From Chloroflexota bacterium (GTDB lineage: Bacteria > Chloroflexota > Anaerolineae > VGOG01), in the NCBI GenBank assembly GCA_030611885.1, contig JAUWOY010000002.1, positions 1 to 64,000 on the forward strand: a stretch of DNA of 64,000 bases, in the 5' to 3' direction. Every line of letters starts with the position of its first letter. Position 1 is the stretch's first letter. Positions 44,284 to 52,879 of this stretch are shown piece after piece. A program made the translations under genes and the position numbers. The notes beneath the pieces were generated by a model. It was not told the DNA's origin. It saw nothing but the letters and a program-made list of their open reading frames with translations, and ran no database searches.

Positions 44284-44375
44284 GGCTGAGTAGGAGCAGA
44301 GCGACGTATCGAAGCCAAGAACGGGTCTTGCAGTCGCCGCTCGCCCTGGTTTCGATACGCTGGCGCTACTCAACC
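44284..44375. repeat. Interspersed palindrome, GTTGAGTAG/CTACTCAAC family, copy 2
   Basis: GGCTGAGTAG...CGTATCGAAGCCA and TGGTTTCGATACG...CTACTCAACC. It lies upstream of the antitoxin, inside the segment bounded by the direct repeats. Confidence 0.85.
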
Positions 44376-44442
44376 GACGGGCTCGCTATTGACTGCGTAA
44401 CTCCTGTTTAGTATACTGTGAGATTGAATCTCTGTCAAGATA

Positions 44443-44506
44443 GTCAGTTGATCACTACCTGCGAGCCCTGGGGGGTTTTGAAGACGTCAATGCGCACGGG
44501 GAAGGC
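44443..44506 (+). repeat. Right direct repeat (sbcC 3' end)
   Basis: Partner of 43712-43773. It contains the sbcC stop codon and last codons. Confidence 0.8.
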
Positions 44507-46993
44507 GTCCCTCAGCTCCTCGATGTGGGTGATGACCAGGATGCGCTTGAAATCCTCCTGGATGGAGTTGATGGCCTCTACCAATCGCTCCCGCCCCTGG
44601 GCGTCCTGGGTGCCGAAGCCCTCGTCAATGACCAGGGTTTGCAGCCTGGCCCCAGCACGGCGGGCCAGTAGTTTAGACAGGGCGATGCGGATGGCAAAGT
44701 TGACCCGAAAACTCTCTCCTCCACTGTAGAGTTCATAGCTGCGAGTGCCCAACTCGTCGGAGATTTTGATGGCCAGCGTTTCCACGGTGTCACCTTTGAG
44801 GGTCTCCCGCTGGGTCTCGAAGCGCACGTGCATACGCCCGTCGGTCATCCGCGCCAAAAGCCTGTTGGCCTCGTCCTCGATCTCAGGGATCGCGCTCTCG
44901 ATGATCATGGCTTGCAGGCCCTTCTTGCCGAAGGCCAGCCTCAGCTCGTCGTAGATGGCCTTCTCCTCGGCCACCTGGCGTCTTTCCTTGAGCTTCTTCT
45001 CCCGCTCCCTGGTCAAGTACTCGCAGTAGTCCAGCTTTTGCCTGGCCGCCCCCAGCACCTGGCGGGCGCGAGCTTCCTTACCTCGTAGCTCATCCACCTC
45101 CTTGCTCTTTCCCTCTAACTGGGTGACTAGCTTGGGCAACTGTGTCAACTCCTGAGCTAGTGCTTCTTTTTTGGCCAGGTCGGCGGCTAAGGTCTCTTGC
45201 CAGCGAGCCTTATTATTGCGTAGCCGTTCCAGGTTAGCTCGCTCTTCGTCAACGCGGTCCAGGGCTGCCTTCAGCTTGGCTTGGTCTTCCTCGAAGCGGC
45301 TGAGGAGTTCGAGGTCTCGCCGAACCTCCTGGTGGGCCTCAGGATCGTAGCCCAGTTCCTCGATTTGTCCTAAGAGCTCCGCTAATTCGGCGTGTTCGGC
45401 CTCGGCGTATTTTTCGTGGGTCAAGCGCTCGTCCAATTCGGCCAGCTTCTCCCGCTGTTTGACTAGCTCCTCAGCCGCTCCTTCCGCCTCGGCCAGGCTC
45501 TTCTCCAGAGTCGCCTCCTGCTTCTGCAGGGTCACCTTGGTCGAAAGCTCCCGCCCGATGGCCTCGATCTCCTGCTCCAATGCCTGGCTCCGGGCTGCCA
45601 GCTCTTCGATCCTGGCTTGATTGGCCTGGTAAAGGGCATCGCTTTCCGTCATCTCGGACGTGAATTGCTCCACGAGCCGGACCCTGTCCCCTTCCGAAAG
45701 CCCCTGGCCGCACAAGGGGCAGTGGGCTTCGGCAGCTTGTAGAAGTTCGCTTTTCTCCTGGAGGGAATCCATTTCGCTCTTGAGCTGCTCGTTTCGCGTC
45801 TTGAGGCTGGCGTTCTCGTTGGATAGCTCTCTTATCTCCTGCTGTTTGGCCTCCCGTTCGCTCTCTCGCTGGACCAGGTGCTCCAGTTCAGCCCGAACCC
45901 TTACCAGTTCCGCCTCCAGCGCTTCCAACTTTTGGGCCATAGCCGAAAGCTCTCCCACCTTTTCCGAACAGAGGCGCTGCTCCAGAGTCAAGGCGTGTTT
46001 GGCTTCGGCGATGGTGGCCTCCAACCGGCCCTTGCGCTCGTTTAGCTTCACCAATTGCGCTAGCTTCTCGTTCAGCGCCTCGTGGAGTTGCCGAGCCGCA
46101 GTCAGGGCGGCGAAGCCCTGCTCGATGAACTCCCTCTCACCGATGACCGCCTCGTACTCGGCCAGTCGCTCCTCGCAGGCAGCCATCTGCTCCCTGATTT
46201 CGGCCAGCTCTCGCTCCCCCTGGGCCAGCCGCGCCGAGAGTTCCTCGATATGGGCCCGTTTGAGATCCAGTTCCTTCCACTCCTCTCGCAGCTTGCGCAG
46301 TTCCTCTTCGGCCCCTCGCAAGGTGACATTCAAGTTCTCAACGTCAGCCTGGGCCTGTTTTAACTCCTCCTCGTATTCCGGCTTTCGTTCCAGCTCCCGC
46401 TCCATCTCTCGAATCTGCGCTGCGATTTGTTCGACTTCGCTTTTCCTGGCCTTAGCCCGCTCTTTGGCTAGCTCTTCGTACTGATCGTAGAGGGAGAGGC
46501 CCAGGATGTCGCCCAGGATGCGCTTGCGCTCGCCAGGGGGCTTGACGGTGAACTCGTCGGCGCGCCCCTGCAAGAGGAAGGCCGAATTGATGAAAGTCTC
46601 GTAGTCCATGCGCAGGGTCCTGTTGATGCGGGCCTGGGTCTGGCGAATGGTGGGTTCGGTGAGGGGGCGGAAGAGGTCGCCGTCGCGCACCTGCAGCTCC
46701 AGGGAACTCCGCCCGCGCCCGCGGCTGTCCCGCTTGCGGATGACCCGGTAGCGGTTCTCGCCGAGAGCGAACTCGAACTCCACCTCCATCTCCCTCTGGC
46801 CCAGGCGGATAAGCTCGTCATCGCGTTTAGCGCGAGCCTTGCCCCACAGCGCCCAGGTGATGGCATCCAGCAGGGCCGACTTGCCGTGGCCGTTGTCCCC
46901 GGCCAGGCAGGCCAGGTGGATGCCAGAGAAATCCAGAGAATCGAGCTCGCGGTAACACATGAAATTACGCAACTGAAGTTTGAGCGGGATCAT
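44444..46993 (-). CDS. sbcC: SbcC/Rad50-like exonuclease ATPase
   Basis: An 849-aa SMC-like ATPase of double-strand break and hairpin processing. N-terminal ATP site AGDNGHGKSAL, about 600 residues of coiled coil, a central zinc hook CPLC (in EAHCPLCGQG), and a C-terminal signature (LYSGGESFRVNFAIRIALS) with Walker B (LVIDEGFGTQD). The true start is ATG 46993. The upstream TTGGAAG repeat provides TTGGAGG as its ribosome site. Its nuclease partner sbcD is not in the window. Confidence 0.93.
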   Translation of the reverse strand: MIPLKLQLRNFMCYRELDSLDFSGIHLACLAGDNGHGKSALLDAITWALWGKARAKRDDELIRLGQREMEVEFEFALGENRYRVIRKRDSRGRGRSSLELQVRDGDLFRPLTEPTIRQTQARINRTLRMDYETFINSAFLLQGRADEFTVKPPGERKRILGDILGLSLYDQYEELAKERAKARKSEVEQIAAQIREMERELERKPEYEEELKQAQADVENLNVTLRGAEEELRKLREEWKELDLKRAHIEELSARLAQGERELAEIREQMAACEERLAEYEAVIGEREFIEQGFAALTAARQLHEALNEKLAQLVKLNERKGRLEATIAEAKHALTLEQRLCSEKVGELSAMAQKLEALEAELVRVRAELEHLVQRESEREAKQQEIRELSNENASLKTRNEQLKSEMDSLQEKSELLQAAEAHCPLCGQGLSEGDRVRLVEQFTSEMTESDALYQANQARIEELAARSQALEQEIEAIGRELSTKVTLQKQEATLEKSLAEAEGAAEELVKQREKLAELDERLTHEKYAEAEHAELAELLGQIEELGYDPEAHQEVRRDLELLSRFEEDQAKLKAALDRVDEERANLERLRNNKARWQETLAADLAKKEALAQELTQLPKLVTQLEGKSKEVDELRGKEARARQVLGAARQKLDYCEYLTREREKKLKERRQVAEEKAIYDELRLAFGKKGLQAMIIESAIPEIEDEANRLLARMTDGRMHVRFETQRETLKGDTVETLAIKISDELGTRSYELYSGGESFRVNFAIRIALSKLLARRAGARLQTLVIDEGFGTQDAQGRERLVEAINSIQEDFKRILVITHIEELRDAFPVRIDVFKTPQGSQVVIN

Positions 46994-47000
46994 AACCAAA

Positions 47001-47034
47001 CCTCCAACTTCCAATTTCCAACTTCCAATCTCCA
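47001..47034. repeat. TTGGAAG-type repeat upstream of sbcC
   Basis: CTCCAACTTCCAATTTCCAA then CTTCCAATCTCC, the complement of the repeat inside 27356-27460. Read on the minus strand it supplies the GGAGG directly before the sbcC ATG. Confidence 0.85.
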
Positions 47035-47091
47035 GTATGATACCATAGGATGGCGAAATACTCAAGTCAGGGCAGCTTTCCTGCTTCTTTC

Positions 47092-47120
47092 TTGACGAAA
47101 CCGAGATTTACTGGTATACT
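47092..47120 (+). promoter_or_regulatory. Promoter of the threonine synthase gene
   Basis: TTGACG at 47092-47097, a 17-nt spacer, and TATACT at 47115-47120. A short tandem GGAATAC/GCAATAC repeat follows in the leader. Confidence 0.65.
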
Positions 47121-47186
47121 CGCTAACGGAATACGGAATACGCAATACGCATCACTTGGAGTTACTTTACACCTACGGAGGCAACC

Positions 47187-48431
47187 ATGGATCACGTTTT
47201 GGGTCTAAAATGCGTCCTCTGCGGCGCGGAGTACGACGTTGACGAGGTGCTCTACGTTTGCCCCAAGCACGGCGACGAGGGCATGTTGGATGTCGTCTAC
47301 GACTATGAGCTCATCGGTCGGCGGCTGACCAGGGAGAGGTTAGCCGCCGATCCAACCAATTCCATCTGGCGCTACGCTGATTTGCTGCCCATCGCTGACC
47401 CCAGCCTCGCCCCGCCTCTGCAAGTGGGCTGGACGCCGCTGTATCGGGCCGAGCGGTTGGGGGAACGGCTGGGCCTTAAGCACCTCTGGATCAAGGACGA
47501 CGGCCGGGAGCCCACAGCCTCTCTCAAAGACCGGGCCAGCGCGGTGGGGGTGGTCAAGGCCCTGGAGCTGGGGCGCGAGATCATGACCTGTGCCTCCACG
47601 GGCAACGCCGCTTCGTCTTTGGCCGGCCTGGCAACCAGCGTGGGACTGACCACCTACATTTTCGTCCCCCATACGGCTCCCCAGGCCAAAGTGGCCCAAC
47701 TGCTCATCTTTGGGGCCAACGTGATCATGGTGGAGGGCACCTACGATCAGGCCTTCGACCTCTGCCTGGAGGCCTCCAAGGAATACGGCTGGTACAGCCG
47801 CAACACGGCCTACAATCCCTACCTCTCCGAGGGGAAGAAGACGGCCTCTTTGGAAATCTGTGAGCAACTGGGGTGGGAGGCGCCCGATCGGATGTTCGTC
47901 TCCGTGGGCGACGGCGGCATCATCGGCGGGCTTTGGAAGGGGCTCAAGGACCTGCGCGCCCTGGGCTTCATTGAAAAGATGCCGAAACTGATGGGCGTGC
48001 AGGCGGAGGGGGCAGCGCCTCTGGTCAGGGCCTGGCGAGAGGGGACGGAGGAGATCGAGCCCGTCGTCCTCAATACCCTGGCCGACAGCATCGCCGTGGG
48101 CGTGCCCCGCGACCGCATCAAGGCCCTGCGGGCGGTGCGGCAGACCGGCGGCGAGTTCGTGGCGGTGAGTGACGAGGAGATACTGGATGCCATGCGCGTC
48201 CTGGCGCGGCGGGCCGCCGTCTTCGCCGAACCCGCCGGGGCGGCGGGCTTCGCCGGCCTGGCGAAACTGGTGCGCGAGGGCCGGATTGACCCTGAGGAGC
48301 GCATCGTGGTGCTGGTCACCGGCAACGGCCTCAAGGACGTCGCCAGCGCCATCAAGGCCACCGGCCAACCTCACCTCATCGAGCCGACGATGGAGGACCT
48401 GAGGCGGTTAATGGGGAAGATAGGCGGGTAG
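47187..48431 (+). CDS. thrC: Threonine synthase
   Basis: A 414-aa PLP enzyme of fold type II. The cofactor lysine is in PTASLKDRAS, and the phosphate-binding loop is VGDGGIIGG. An N-terminal zinc-ribbon-like CVLCGAEYDVDE, with a second Cys in YVCPKH, is typical of this subgroup. It makes threonine from phosphohomoserine. A related dehydratase or cysteate synthase remains possible. ATG follows ACGGAGGCAACC. Confidence 0.87.
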   Translation: MDHVLGLKCVLCGAEYDVDEVLYVCPKHGDEGMLDVVYDYELIGRRLTRERLAADPTNSIWRYADLLPIADPSLAPPLQVGWTPLYRAERLGERLGLKHLWIKDDGREPTASLKDRASAVGVVKALELGREIMTCASTGNAASSLAGLATSVGLTTYIFVPHTAPQAKVAQLLIFGANVIMVEGTYDQAFDLCLEASKEYGWYSRNTAYNPYLSEGKKTASLEICEQLGWEAPDRMFVSVGDGGIIGGLWKGLKDLRALGFIEKMPKLMGVQAEGAAPLVRAWREGTEEIEPVVLNTLADSIAVGVPRDRIKALRAVRQTGGEFVAVSDEEILDAMRVLARRAAVFAEPAGAAGFAGLAKLVREGRIDPEERIVVLVTGNGLKDVASAIKATGQPHLIEPTMEDLRRLMGKIGG

Positions 48432-48462
48432 GTTGGTCTTTTGGCTGGAGATGAGCGAGCGC

Positions 48463-48569
48463 TGATTGAGTAACCGTAGGTGTATCGAAATCAAGCGAGC
48501 GGGTCTGGCCGAGTGTCCCGCTTGGCTTCGATACGGCTCTCCGCTACGCTCCAAGCCTACTCAGCCGGC
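48463..48569. repeat. Interspersed palindrome, GTTGAGTAG/CTACTCAAC family, copy 3
   Basis: GATTGAGTAACC...GTATCGAAATCAAGCG and CGCTTGGCTTCGATACGG...CTACTCAGCCGGCGC. It fills the gap between thrC and the convergent membrane protein gene. Confidence 0.8.
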
Positions 48570-48627
48570 GCTTTCGCGAATGGCCGTTGCGCACAACAGA
48601 TCCGTAAATCCTGCGCATCCGTTGTTC

Positions 48628-51006
48628 TCACTCGACGCGGATGCTGCCCAGGATGACCCTGTCGCCCGTCAGATTCAGCTCCTGGTCAAAGATGGGTACG
48701 CGCTTGGTGGTCGCGATGCCGTACATCCCCACCTCGATCCAGTATTCGCCCGGCGGCGTCTGGGGGTCGAGGACGACGATGTAACGGTCATCTATGACCT
48801 GCCCCTCCAGCCACTTGGGAATCCACAGGAAGGTGGGATAGCTGCCGCCCAGCGGCGTGAAGTCCTTCTGCCCCCAGATGCGGTTCGATGAATCTATGAC
48901 GTGGACGAAGATGGTGTAGCACTCATCAATGGGCTGCAATGCTCTCCAGTAGAGGGTGACATAAAGAGCCTGTCCTGGGTGCGCGACGGTTGGCTTAGTC
49001 CTGGCCTTCTCCAGCAGAATCTTGCTGTCGAAGTTGGCCAGGGCTTTTTTTATGGGGTCTGAGGGCGGCTGGATCTGGCCCGCCTCGACGCGCACCGTCG
49101 CCAGCTCGATGGTGGTGCCTCCGCTGGAGAGGGGCAGGTCTTGCCCTCGCGAGAGGGAGGTGATCCCCAGCTCTAGGGGATAGTGGCCGGGCTCGGTGCC
49201 GAAAGGGATGGTGATGTCATACCGCTCGGCCACCACCTGGCCCGGTTCCCAGAAGGGGGTCAGGAAACGGCTGTCGGTGGTGAAACGGTACCAGTGGGCC
49301 AGGTGGACGAAGGGCATGTAGTACTCGTCCAACTTCTGTAGAGCCTGCAGGTAGAGGGTCAGGTGGAGGGTCTCGCCCACCCGCGCCGCATCGCGATCCA
49401 GGTCGTAGCCCAGGATGGCGATCTTGTCCTCGACGGTGGCGTCCAGTGGGTGCTGCATGGGCGGGGGTTCCAGCATCGGCTCGGGCAGCACCTCGTAGAA
49501 GGGCCCCACCGGCAGGAGGCGGTATCTGTCCGCCACCGAGCGCCGGTAGCCTGACAGGTAGACGGGACCCTGGCTCAGGTGGGCCTCCACCGACTCCAGC
49601 CAGGGGTTGGCCGTGCCAGCGGGCACAAACTTGGCCTGGACGTTGGGCTGCCGTCCCTCGACGAACTCGTAATACCAGAGGGGGGTGATGTGGTCCCAAT
49701 CGCAGAGGAGGGTGGCATCTCCGTCCTGGAAGTAATCGAAGGTGGCCTGGACGAAGTCATCGGCCAGGCGATACTCGCTCAGGTCTACTCGCCAGAAGTT
49801 GAGCAGCCCCATCCTGAGAGGGGATACAAACAAAAGGAGGATCAGGACGACCGAGCAGAGGGCCTTCGTCCGGGGGTTGGCCCGCCATCTCTCCAGGAGA
49901 TCGAGAAGCGCCATCGCCCCACAACTGATCCAGATGGCGTAGGCCATGAAGGGCAGGTGCAGGTACTTCATCACGTCCTGGATGGTGTTCATGATGAAGG
50001 CCGAGTTCAGGGCGAAGAAGAGCGCCAGCAGCACGAAGGCCTTCCGTCTTTTGAGAGCCAGCCAGATCGCCCCCGCGATGCCCAGCAGGATAGCGGGGGT
50101 ATCGTACTGCAAGGTCAGGAGCGTCTTGAGGGCCAGCACGCGCTGGGGCTGCTCCTGCCAACTGAAGGGAAAGAGGTTCATGCGCAACCCCTGCGCCGTG
50201 ACCAGCCGCAGGAAGCCTTCCAGCGTGTTCGTACCCTGCGGGCCGAAAAGGGGCGCGCTCCTGATGGGATAGTACAGGTAAACCGAGAGGCCGAGCAGGA
50301 ACAGGAGACCGAAGGTTGCCAACTTCTTGTTTTGGCGGAGAAACCAGGTTTTTACTTGCGCGATTGGACGATTTGTCTGGCCAAAAACCTGGTTTCTGAT
50401 CCCTGCTAAAAAGACCAGGAGGATGAAGGCGGCGAAGGCGGGGAAGCTGATCAAGATGAGCGGGTGGTGGGTCATGCTGAGGCCGCAGATTAGGGCGAAG
50501 GCGTACAGCCACCTGTCGTCCCCGCTCTTATCCCAGGCGAGCAGAAGGAACAGGGCCAGGGCGGCCAGAGTTGCGGTTAGAGTGTGAGCGTTGGTGAAGG
50601 TGGCGTGTTGCCAGAGGTTGGCGCTGACGGCGAAAGCAGCAGCGCCCAGGATGGCCGGCACCTGGGCGGCGAGCGAAGAGGGCTTTTTCGGTGATAGTTG
50701 CAGAATGATCAGGTAGGTGAGAGAAACGGTCAGCGCGCCGCAGAGGGCGGTGAAGAGGTTCATCCGGTAGGCGACGCTGCCCAGGGGAAGGAGGGTGAAG
50801 AGCTTCCCCAGCAGGATGTAGAGAGCGTAGCCTGGAGGGTGGGCGATGCCCAGGATGTAGGGCACGAACTGGAACTCAGCCGAGTCCCCCGGCACCACCG
50901 AAGGAGCCATCGTGCTGACGTAGAGTAGAAGACTGCCGATGAACAACGCTGCGGCGATTATTCCCACCAGTCTCTTTTGGAAGAAGTGCCTTGTTGAGAC
51001 TATCAT
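48628..51006 (-). CDS. DUF2723-family membrane glycosyltransferase-like protein
   Basis: A 792-aa protein. The N-terminal half has about ten membrane helices with the family signature MAPSVVPGDSAEFQFVPYILGIAHPPGYALY. The C-terminal ~300 residues form a beta-rich extracytoplasmic domain with two similar parts. Relatives are protein O-mannosyltransferase-like. ATG 51006 is chosen from the hydrophobic N-terminus, while the track ORF adds 142 codons of antisense sequence. A palindrome (50339-50397) is translated in frame as RNQVFGQTNRPIAQVKTWF in a loop between helices. Confidence 0.8.
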   Translation of the reverse strand: MIVSTRHFFQKRLVGIIAAALFIGSLLLYVSTMAPSVVPGDSAEFQFVPYILGIAHPPGYALYILLGKLFTLLPLGSVAYRMNLFTALCGALTVSLTYLIILQLSPKKPSSLAAQVPAILGAAAFAVSANLWQHATFTNAHTLTATLAALALFLLLAWDKSGDDRWLYAFALICGLSMTHHPLILISFPAFAAFILLVFLAGIRNQVFGQTNRPIAQVKTWFLRQNKKLATFGLLFLLGLSVYLYYPIRSAPLFGPQGTNTLEGFLRLVTAQGLRMNLFPFSWQEQPQRVLALKTLLTLQYDTPAILLGIAGAIWLALKRRKAFVLLALFFALNSAFIMNTIQDVMKYLHLPFMAYAIWISCGAMALLDLLERWRANPRTKALCSVVLILLLFVSPLRMGLLNFWRVDLSEYRLADDFVQATFDYFQDGDATLLCDWDHITPLWYYEFVEGRQPNVQAKFVPAGTANPWLESVEAHLSQGPVYLSGYRRSVADRYRLLPVGPFYEVLPEPMLEPPPMQHPLDATVEDKIAILGYDLDRDAARVGETLHLTLYLQALQKLDEYYMPFVHLAHWYRFTTDSRFLTPFWEPGQVVAERYDITIPFGTEPGHYPLELGITSLSRGQDLPLSSGGTTIELATVRVEAGQIQPPSDPIKKALANFDSKILLEKARTKPTVAHPGQALYVTLYWRALQPIDECYTIFVHVIDSSNRIWGQKDFTPLGGSYPTFLWIPKWLEGQVIDDRYIVVLDPQTPPGEYWIEVGMYGIATTKRVPIFDQELNLTGDRVILGSIRVE
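50339..50397. repeat. AGAAACCAGGTTTTT palindrome inside the membrane protein gene, copy 4
   Basis: The left arm AGAAACCAGGTTTTT and right arm AAAAACCTGGTTTCT are separated by 29 nt. The element is in frame in a predicted loop of the DUF2723-type protein. Confidence 0.9.
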
Positions 51007-51064
51007 GCTGCAATTATACCACCGTTCAGTCCTCTTAGCAACGTAGCCGAATGTGGCCTGCTCT

Positions 51065-51093
51065 TTGACAAATGAGGCATCCTGGTTTATACT
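51065..51093 (+). promoter_or_regulatory. Promoter of the Phd-like antitoxin gene
   Basis: TTGACA at 51065-51070, a 17-nt spacer, and TATACT at 51088-51093, 19 nt before the ATG. Confidence 0.65.
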
Positions 51094-51111
51094 TCTGTTG
51101 AGGTGACTATC

Positions 51112-51543
51112 ATGCCCAAGACGATGACCCTGAAAGAAGCGCGGACCGCTTACTCCCTGGCCATTGAAGCCAGTCAACTGAGCCAGGGCCCCATCTTCGT
51201 GGAGCACAAAGGCAGACTGATGGCAGTCATCATGAGTATCGAAGACTACCAACAGCGTTTCCCCGATGAGTACGATGCCTGGCGGCAGGAACAATTGCAG
51301 TGTCTGGAACCCAACCGCAGCGCTTTCCAGCAACTCCTGCCTGAACTGTTGAAGATTCACAGGAATCAGTTTGTGGCCATCTACCAAGGGAGGCTGGTTG
51401 ACGCAGATCGGGATCGTATTGCCCTGGTGCAACGCACTCGTGCCCAGGGCTATCGTCCCGTGTACATCCAGAAAGTGACGAAAGAGCCGCGCGTCCTTAC
51501 CCTCAACGGCAAAGACCTCACCTTCGATCTCAAAGACCCCTGA
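51112..51543 (+). CDS. Phd/YefM-like antitoxin with DUF5678-type C-terminus
   Basis: 143 aa. The N-terminal ~60 residues resemble Phd/YefM antitoxins (SQGPIFVEHKGRLMAVIMSIEDYQQ). The middle part (NQFVAIYQGRLVDADRDRIALVQ) resembles DUF5678 domains often found in such fusions. No toxin gene follows directly. Its final codons (FDLKDP) and the following ~110 nt are duplicated at 52340-52482. Confidence 0.65.
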   Translation: MPKTMTLKEARTAYSLAIEASQLSQGPIFVEHKGRLMAVIMSIEDYQQRFPDEYDAWRQEQLQCLEPNRSAFQQLLPELLKIHRNQFVAIYQGRLVDADRDRIALVQRTRAQGYRPVYIQKVTKEPRVLTLNGKDLTFDLKDP

Positions 51544-51650
51544 GCGGCGTCATGCCGACAGACGATAGCACCACCCCCGCCCGTAATACCAGGGAACGTT
51601 GACAACGCGGTTTGCATTTGACGCTTGGGTCGTTGTGTGGTACAATGGAA
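51523..51650 (+). repeat. Direct repeat, left copy, with promoter
   Basis: It starts in the antitoxin's last codons (CTCAAAGACCCCTGAGC) and contains CCCGTAATACCAGGGAACGT and a promoter. It matches 52340-52482 with scattered changes and one small insertion. Confidence 0.85.
51618..51646 (+). promoter_or_regulatory. Promoter of brnTA
   Basis: TTGACG at 51618-51623, 17 nt, TACAAT at 51641-51646. The transcript would start about 15 nt before the TTG start of the toxin gene. CCAGGGAACGTTGACAACG just upstream could hold an operator. Confidence 0.6.
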
Positions 51651-51667
51651 AGGGAGTGCAATAGACA

Positions 51668-51919
51668 TTGGTCAACTGGTATCGCTTCATCCCTGCTGAT
51701 TTTGAATATGACTTTGAACGGGATAAACTTGCCGCTCACCACGTTACTTTTGATGAAGCGGTAGAGTGTTTCTTCTCCGACTTTGAAGTGCGACGAAACA
51801 AGTCATACCGTGACCGCTATCAATTGATTGGCAGAACCATTGGCGGACGGCGGCTCAAAATCATCTTTCAACTCAGGCCAGGAAATGTTGTCCGTATCAT
51901 TACAGGGTGGGATATATGA
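51668..51919 (+). CDS. brnT: BrnT-family toxin
   Basis: An 83-aa ribonuclease-toxin-like protein. FEYDFERDKLAAHHVTFDEAVECFF and the later RYQLIGRTIGGRRLKIIF are the BrnT core pattern, with a C-terminal RIITGWDI. It starts at TTG 51668, with GGGAG 12 nt upstream. It overlaps the antitoxin gene by 4 nt, which implies coupled translation. Confidence 0.8.
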   Translation: MVNWYRFIPADFEYDFERDKLAAHHVTFDEAVECFFSDFEVRRNKSYRDRYQLIGRTIGGRRLKIIFQLRPGNVVRIITGWDI

Positions 51920-52209
51920 GCGCGAGAGATAAAACCAAGAGGAGTCTATCCGAACAAGAAATTGACGAGATTGTAGTGGCACAAGCTAACGACGATTCGG
52001 CTTGGGAAAAACCTATTCATGTGCGGAGGACTAAGCTAGCTTCTCTGTCTATTCCTGCCGACCTTGCCGCACGCGCAGCTTTCCTAGCTCGACTGCATCG
52101 AAAAACAAGTGTCGAGGAGTGGCTTACGCACATCATTCAAGAACGAGTAGAGTTAGAAGAAGCCGCTTTCGTCGGAGTGAAACGCGACTTAGCCGTCAAG
52201 ACTGACTAA
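51916..52209 (+). CDS. brnA: BrnA-like antitoxin
   Basis: A 97-aa protein with a charged N-terminus and a ribbon-helix-helix-like C-terminus (LASLSIPADLAARAAFLARL then TSVEEWLTHIIQERV). ATG 51916 overlaps the brnT stop (ATGA). It would neutralise BrnT and repress the shared promoter. Sequence support alone is moderate. Position is the stronger argument. Confidence 0.7.
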   Translation: MSARDKTKRSLSEQEIDEIVVAQANDDSAWEKPIHVRRTKLASLSIPADLAARAAFLARLHRKTSVEEWLTHIIQERVELEEAAFVGVKRDLAVKTD

Positions 52210-52339
52210 TGGATGGCCTTCCAGGGGAGCGTATTCCACTTCAGTATGTGCTTCCACGCCTGCCATAAGACCCGAAATCCTTTGGCGCGGCCGCGATCCT
52301 GGCCGAGGCTATGGCCACCTATCAAGAGGAAAGCAACTG

Positions 52340-52482
52340 AACGCGATTTCGACCTCAAAGACCCCTGAGCAGCATCATGCCTACGGACGATATTACCACC
52401 CCCACCCGTAATACCAGGGAACGTTGGCAACGCAGGCGCAGGATTTGCATTTGACACTTGAGTCGTTGGGTGGTAAAATAGC
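52340..52482 (+). repeat. Direct repeat, right copy
   Basis: CTCAAAGACCCCTGAGCAGC...CCCGTAATACCAGGGAACGT... Partner of 51523-51650. Together they bracket brnTA. Confidence 0.85.
52451..52479 (+). promoter_or_regulatory. Orphan promoter in the right direct repeat
   Basis: TTGACA at 52451-52456, 17 nt, TAAAAT at 52474-52479. No ORF of note follows within 350 nt, so it either makes an untranslated RNA or is the idle duplicate of the brnTA promoter. Confidence 0.55.
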
Positions 52483-52691
52483 GTTGTAAATATTGACCGA
52501 CACTTAGCCATCGTTGCTTGCATCGCAGCCGGTAGCCAATGTAGGAGGTGAGAGCATGAGACATTGAAGGCCGACCTTTTCCGCATGTCAGGAGGGGGTT
52601 GGCTTTTGTTGTTTTTGCCTATTCTGACAGCTTGCTATTTCAATGCTTTTGCACCTCATTTTGCAAGCATTGTTTCGTTATGGTAAGTTTG

Positions 52692-52858
52692 TTAGGCGGA
52701 CGAGATTTCCGCCTAATACACCCTAGAGGGATGGCTATGTGGACAAATGTCCACCTAATATGCCAGATTGGGGATATATGTGGAAAAACGTCTGCCTAGT
52801 ATCCCAAATCGGGTGACTAGGTGGACAGATGTCCAGATATTAAGCAGTTGGGCGGCAA
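52692..52858. repeat. Four-unit ~41-nt double-palindrome tandem array
   Basis: Units begin TAGGCGGACGAGATTTCCGC, TGTGGACAAATGTCCACC, TGTGGAAAAACGTCTGCC and GGTGGACAGATGTCC. Between them lie CCAGATTGGGG, CCCAAATCGGG and similar second palindromes. Spacing is 41-46 nt. A single unit is at 14862-14912. It begins with a GTTAGGC (52691), which may be the R' end of an attC. Confidence 0.75.
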
Positions 52859-52879
52859 GTAACCAAGAAAGGAAGGTAG

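Larger units (their letters stand above)
52210..52879 (+). other. Gene-free stretch: gene remnant, direct repeat, palindrome array
   Basis: About 52285-52335 decodes as AAILAEAMATYQEESN then a stop, the apparent tail of a lost gene. The direct repeat (52340-52482) follows with its own promoter-like sequence. After about 52555 comes AT-rich sequence and then the double-palindrome array. No intact gene is seen. Confidence 0.5.

Noticed and set aside
52692-52858. Possible short CRISPR array
   Set aside because: The units are similar along their whole length, with no unique spacers of constant size, and each unit is itself palindromic twice. No cas genes are near.
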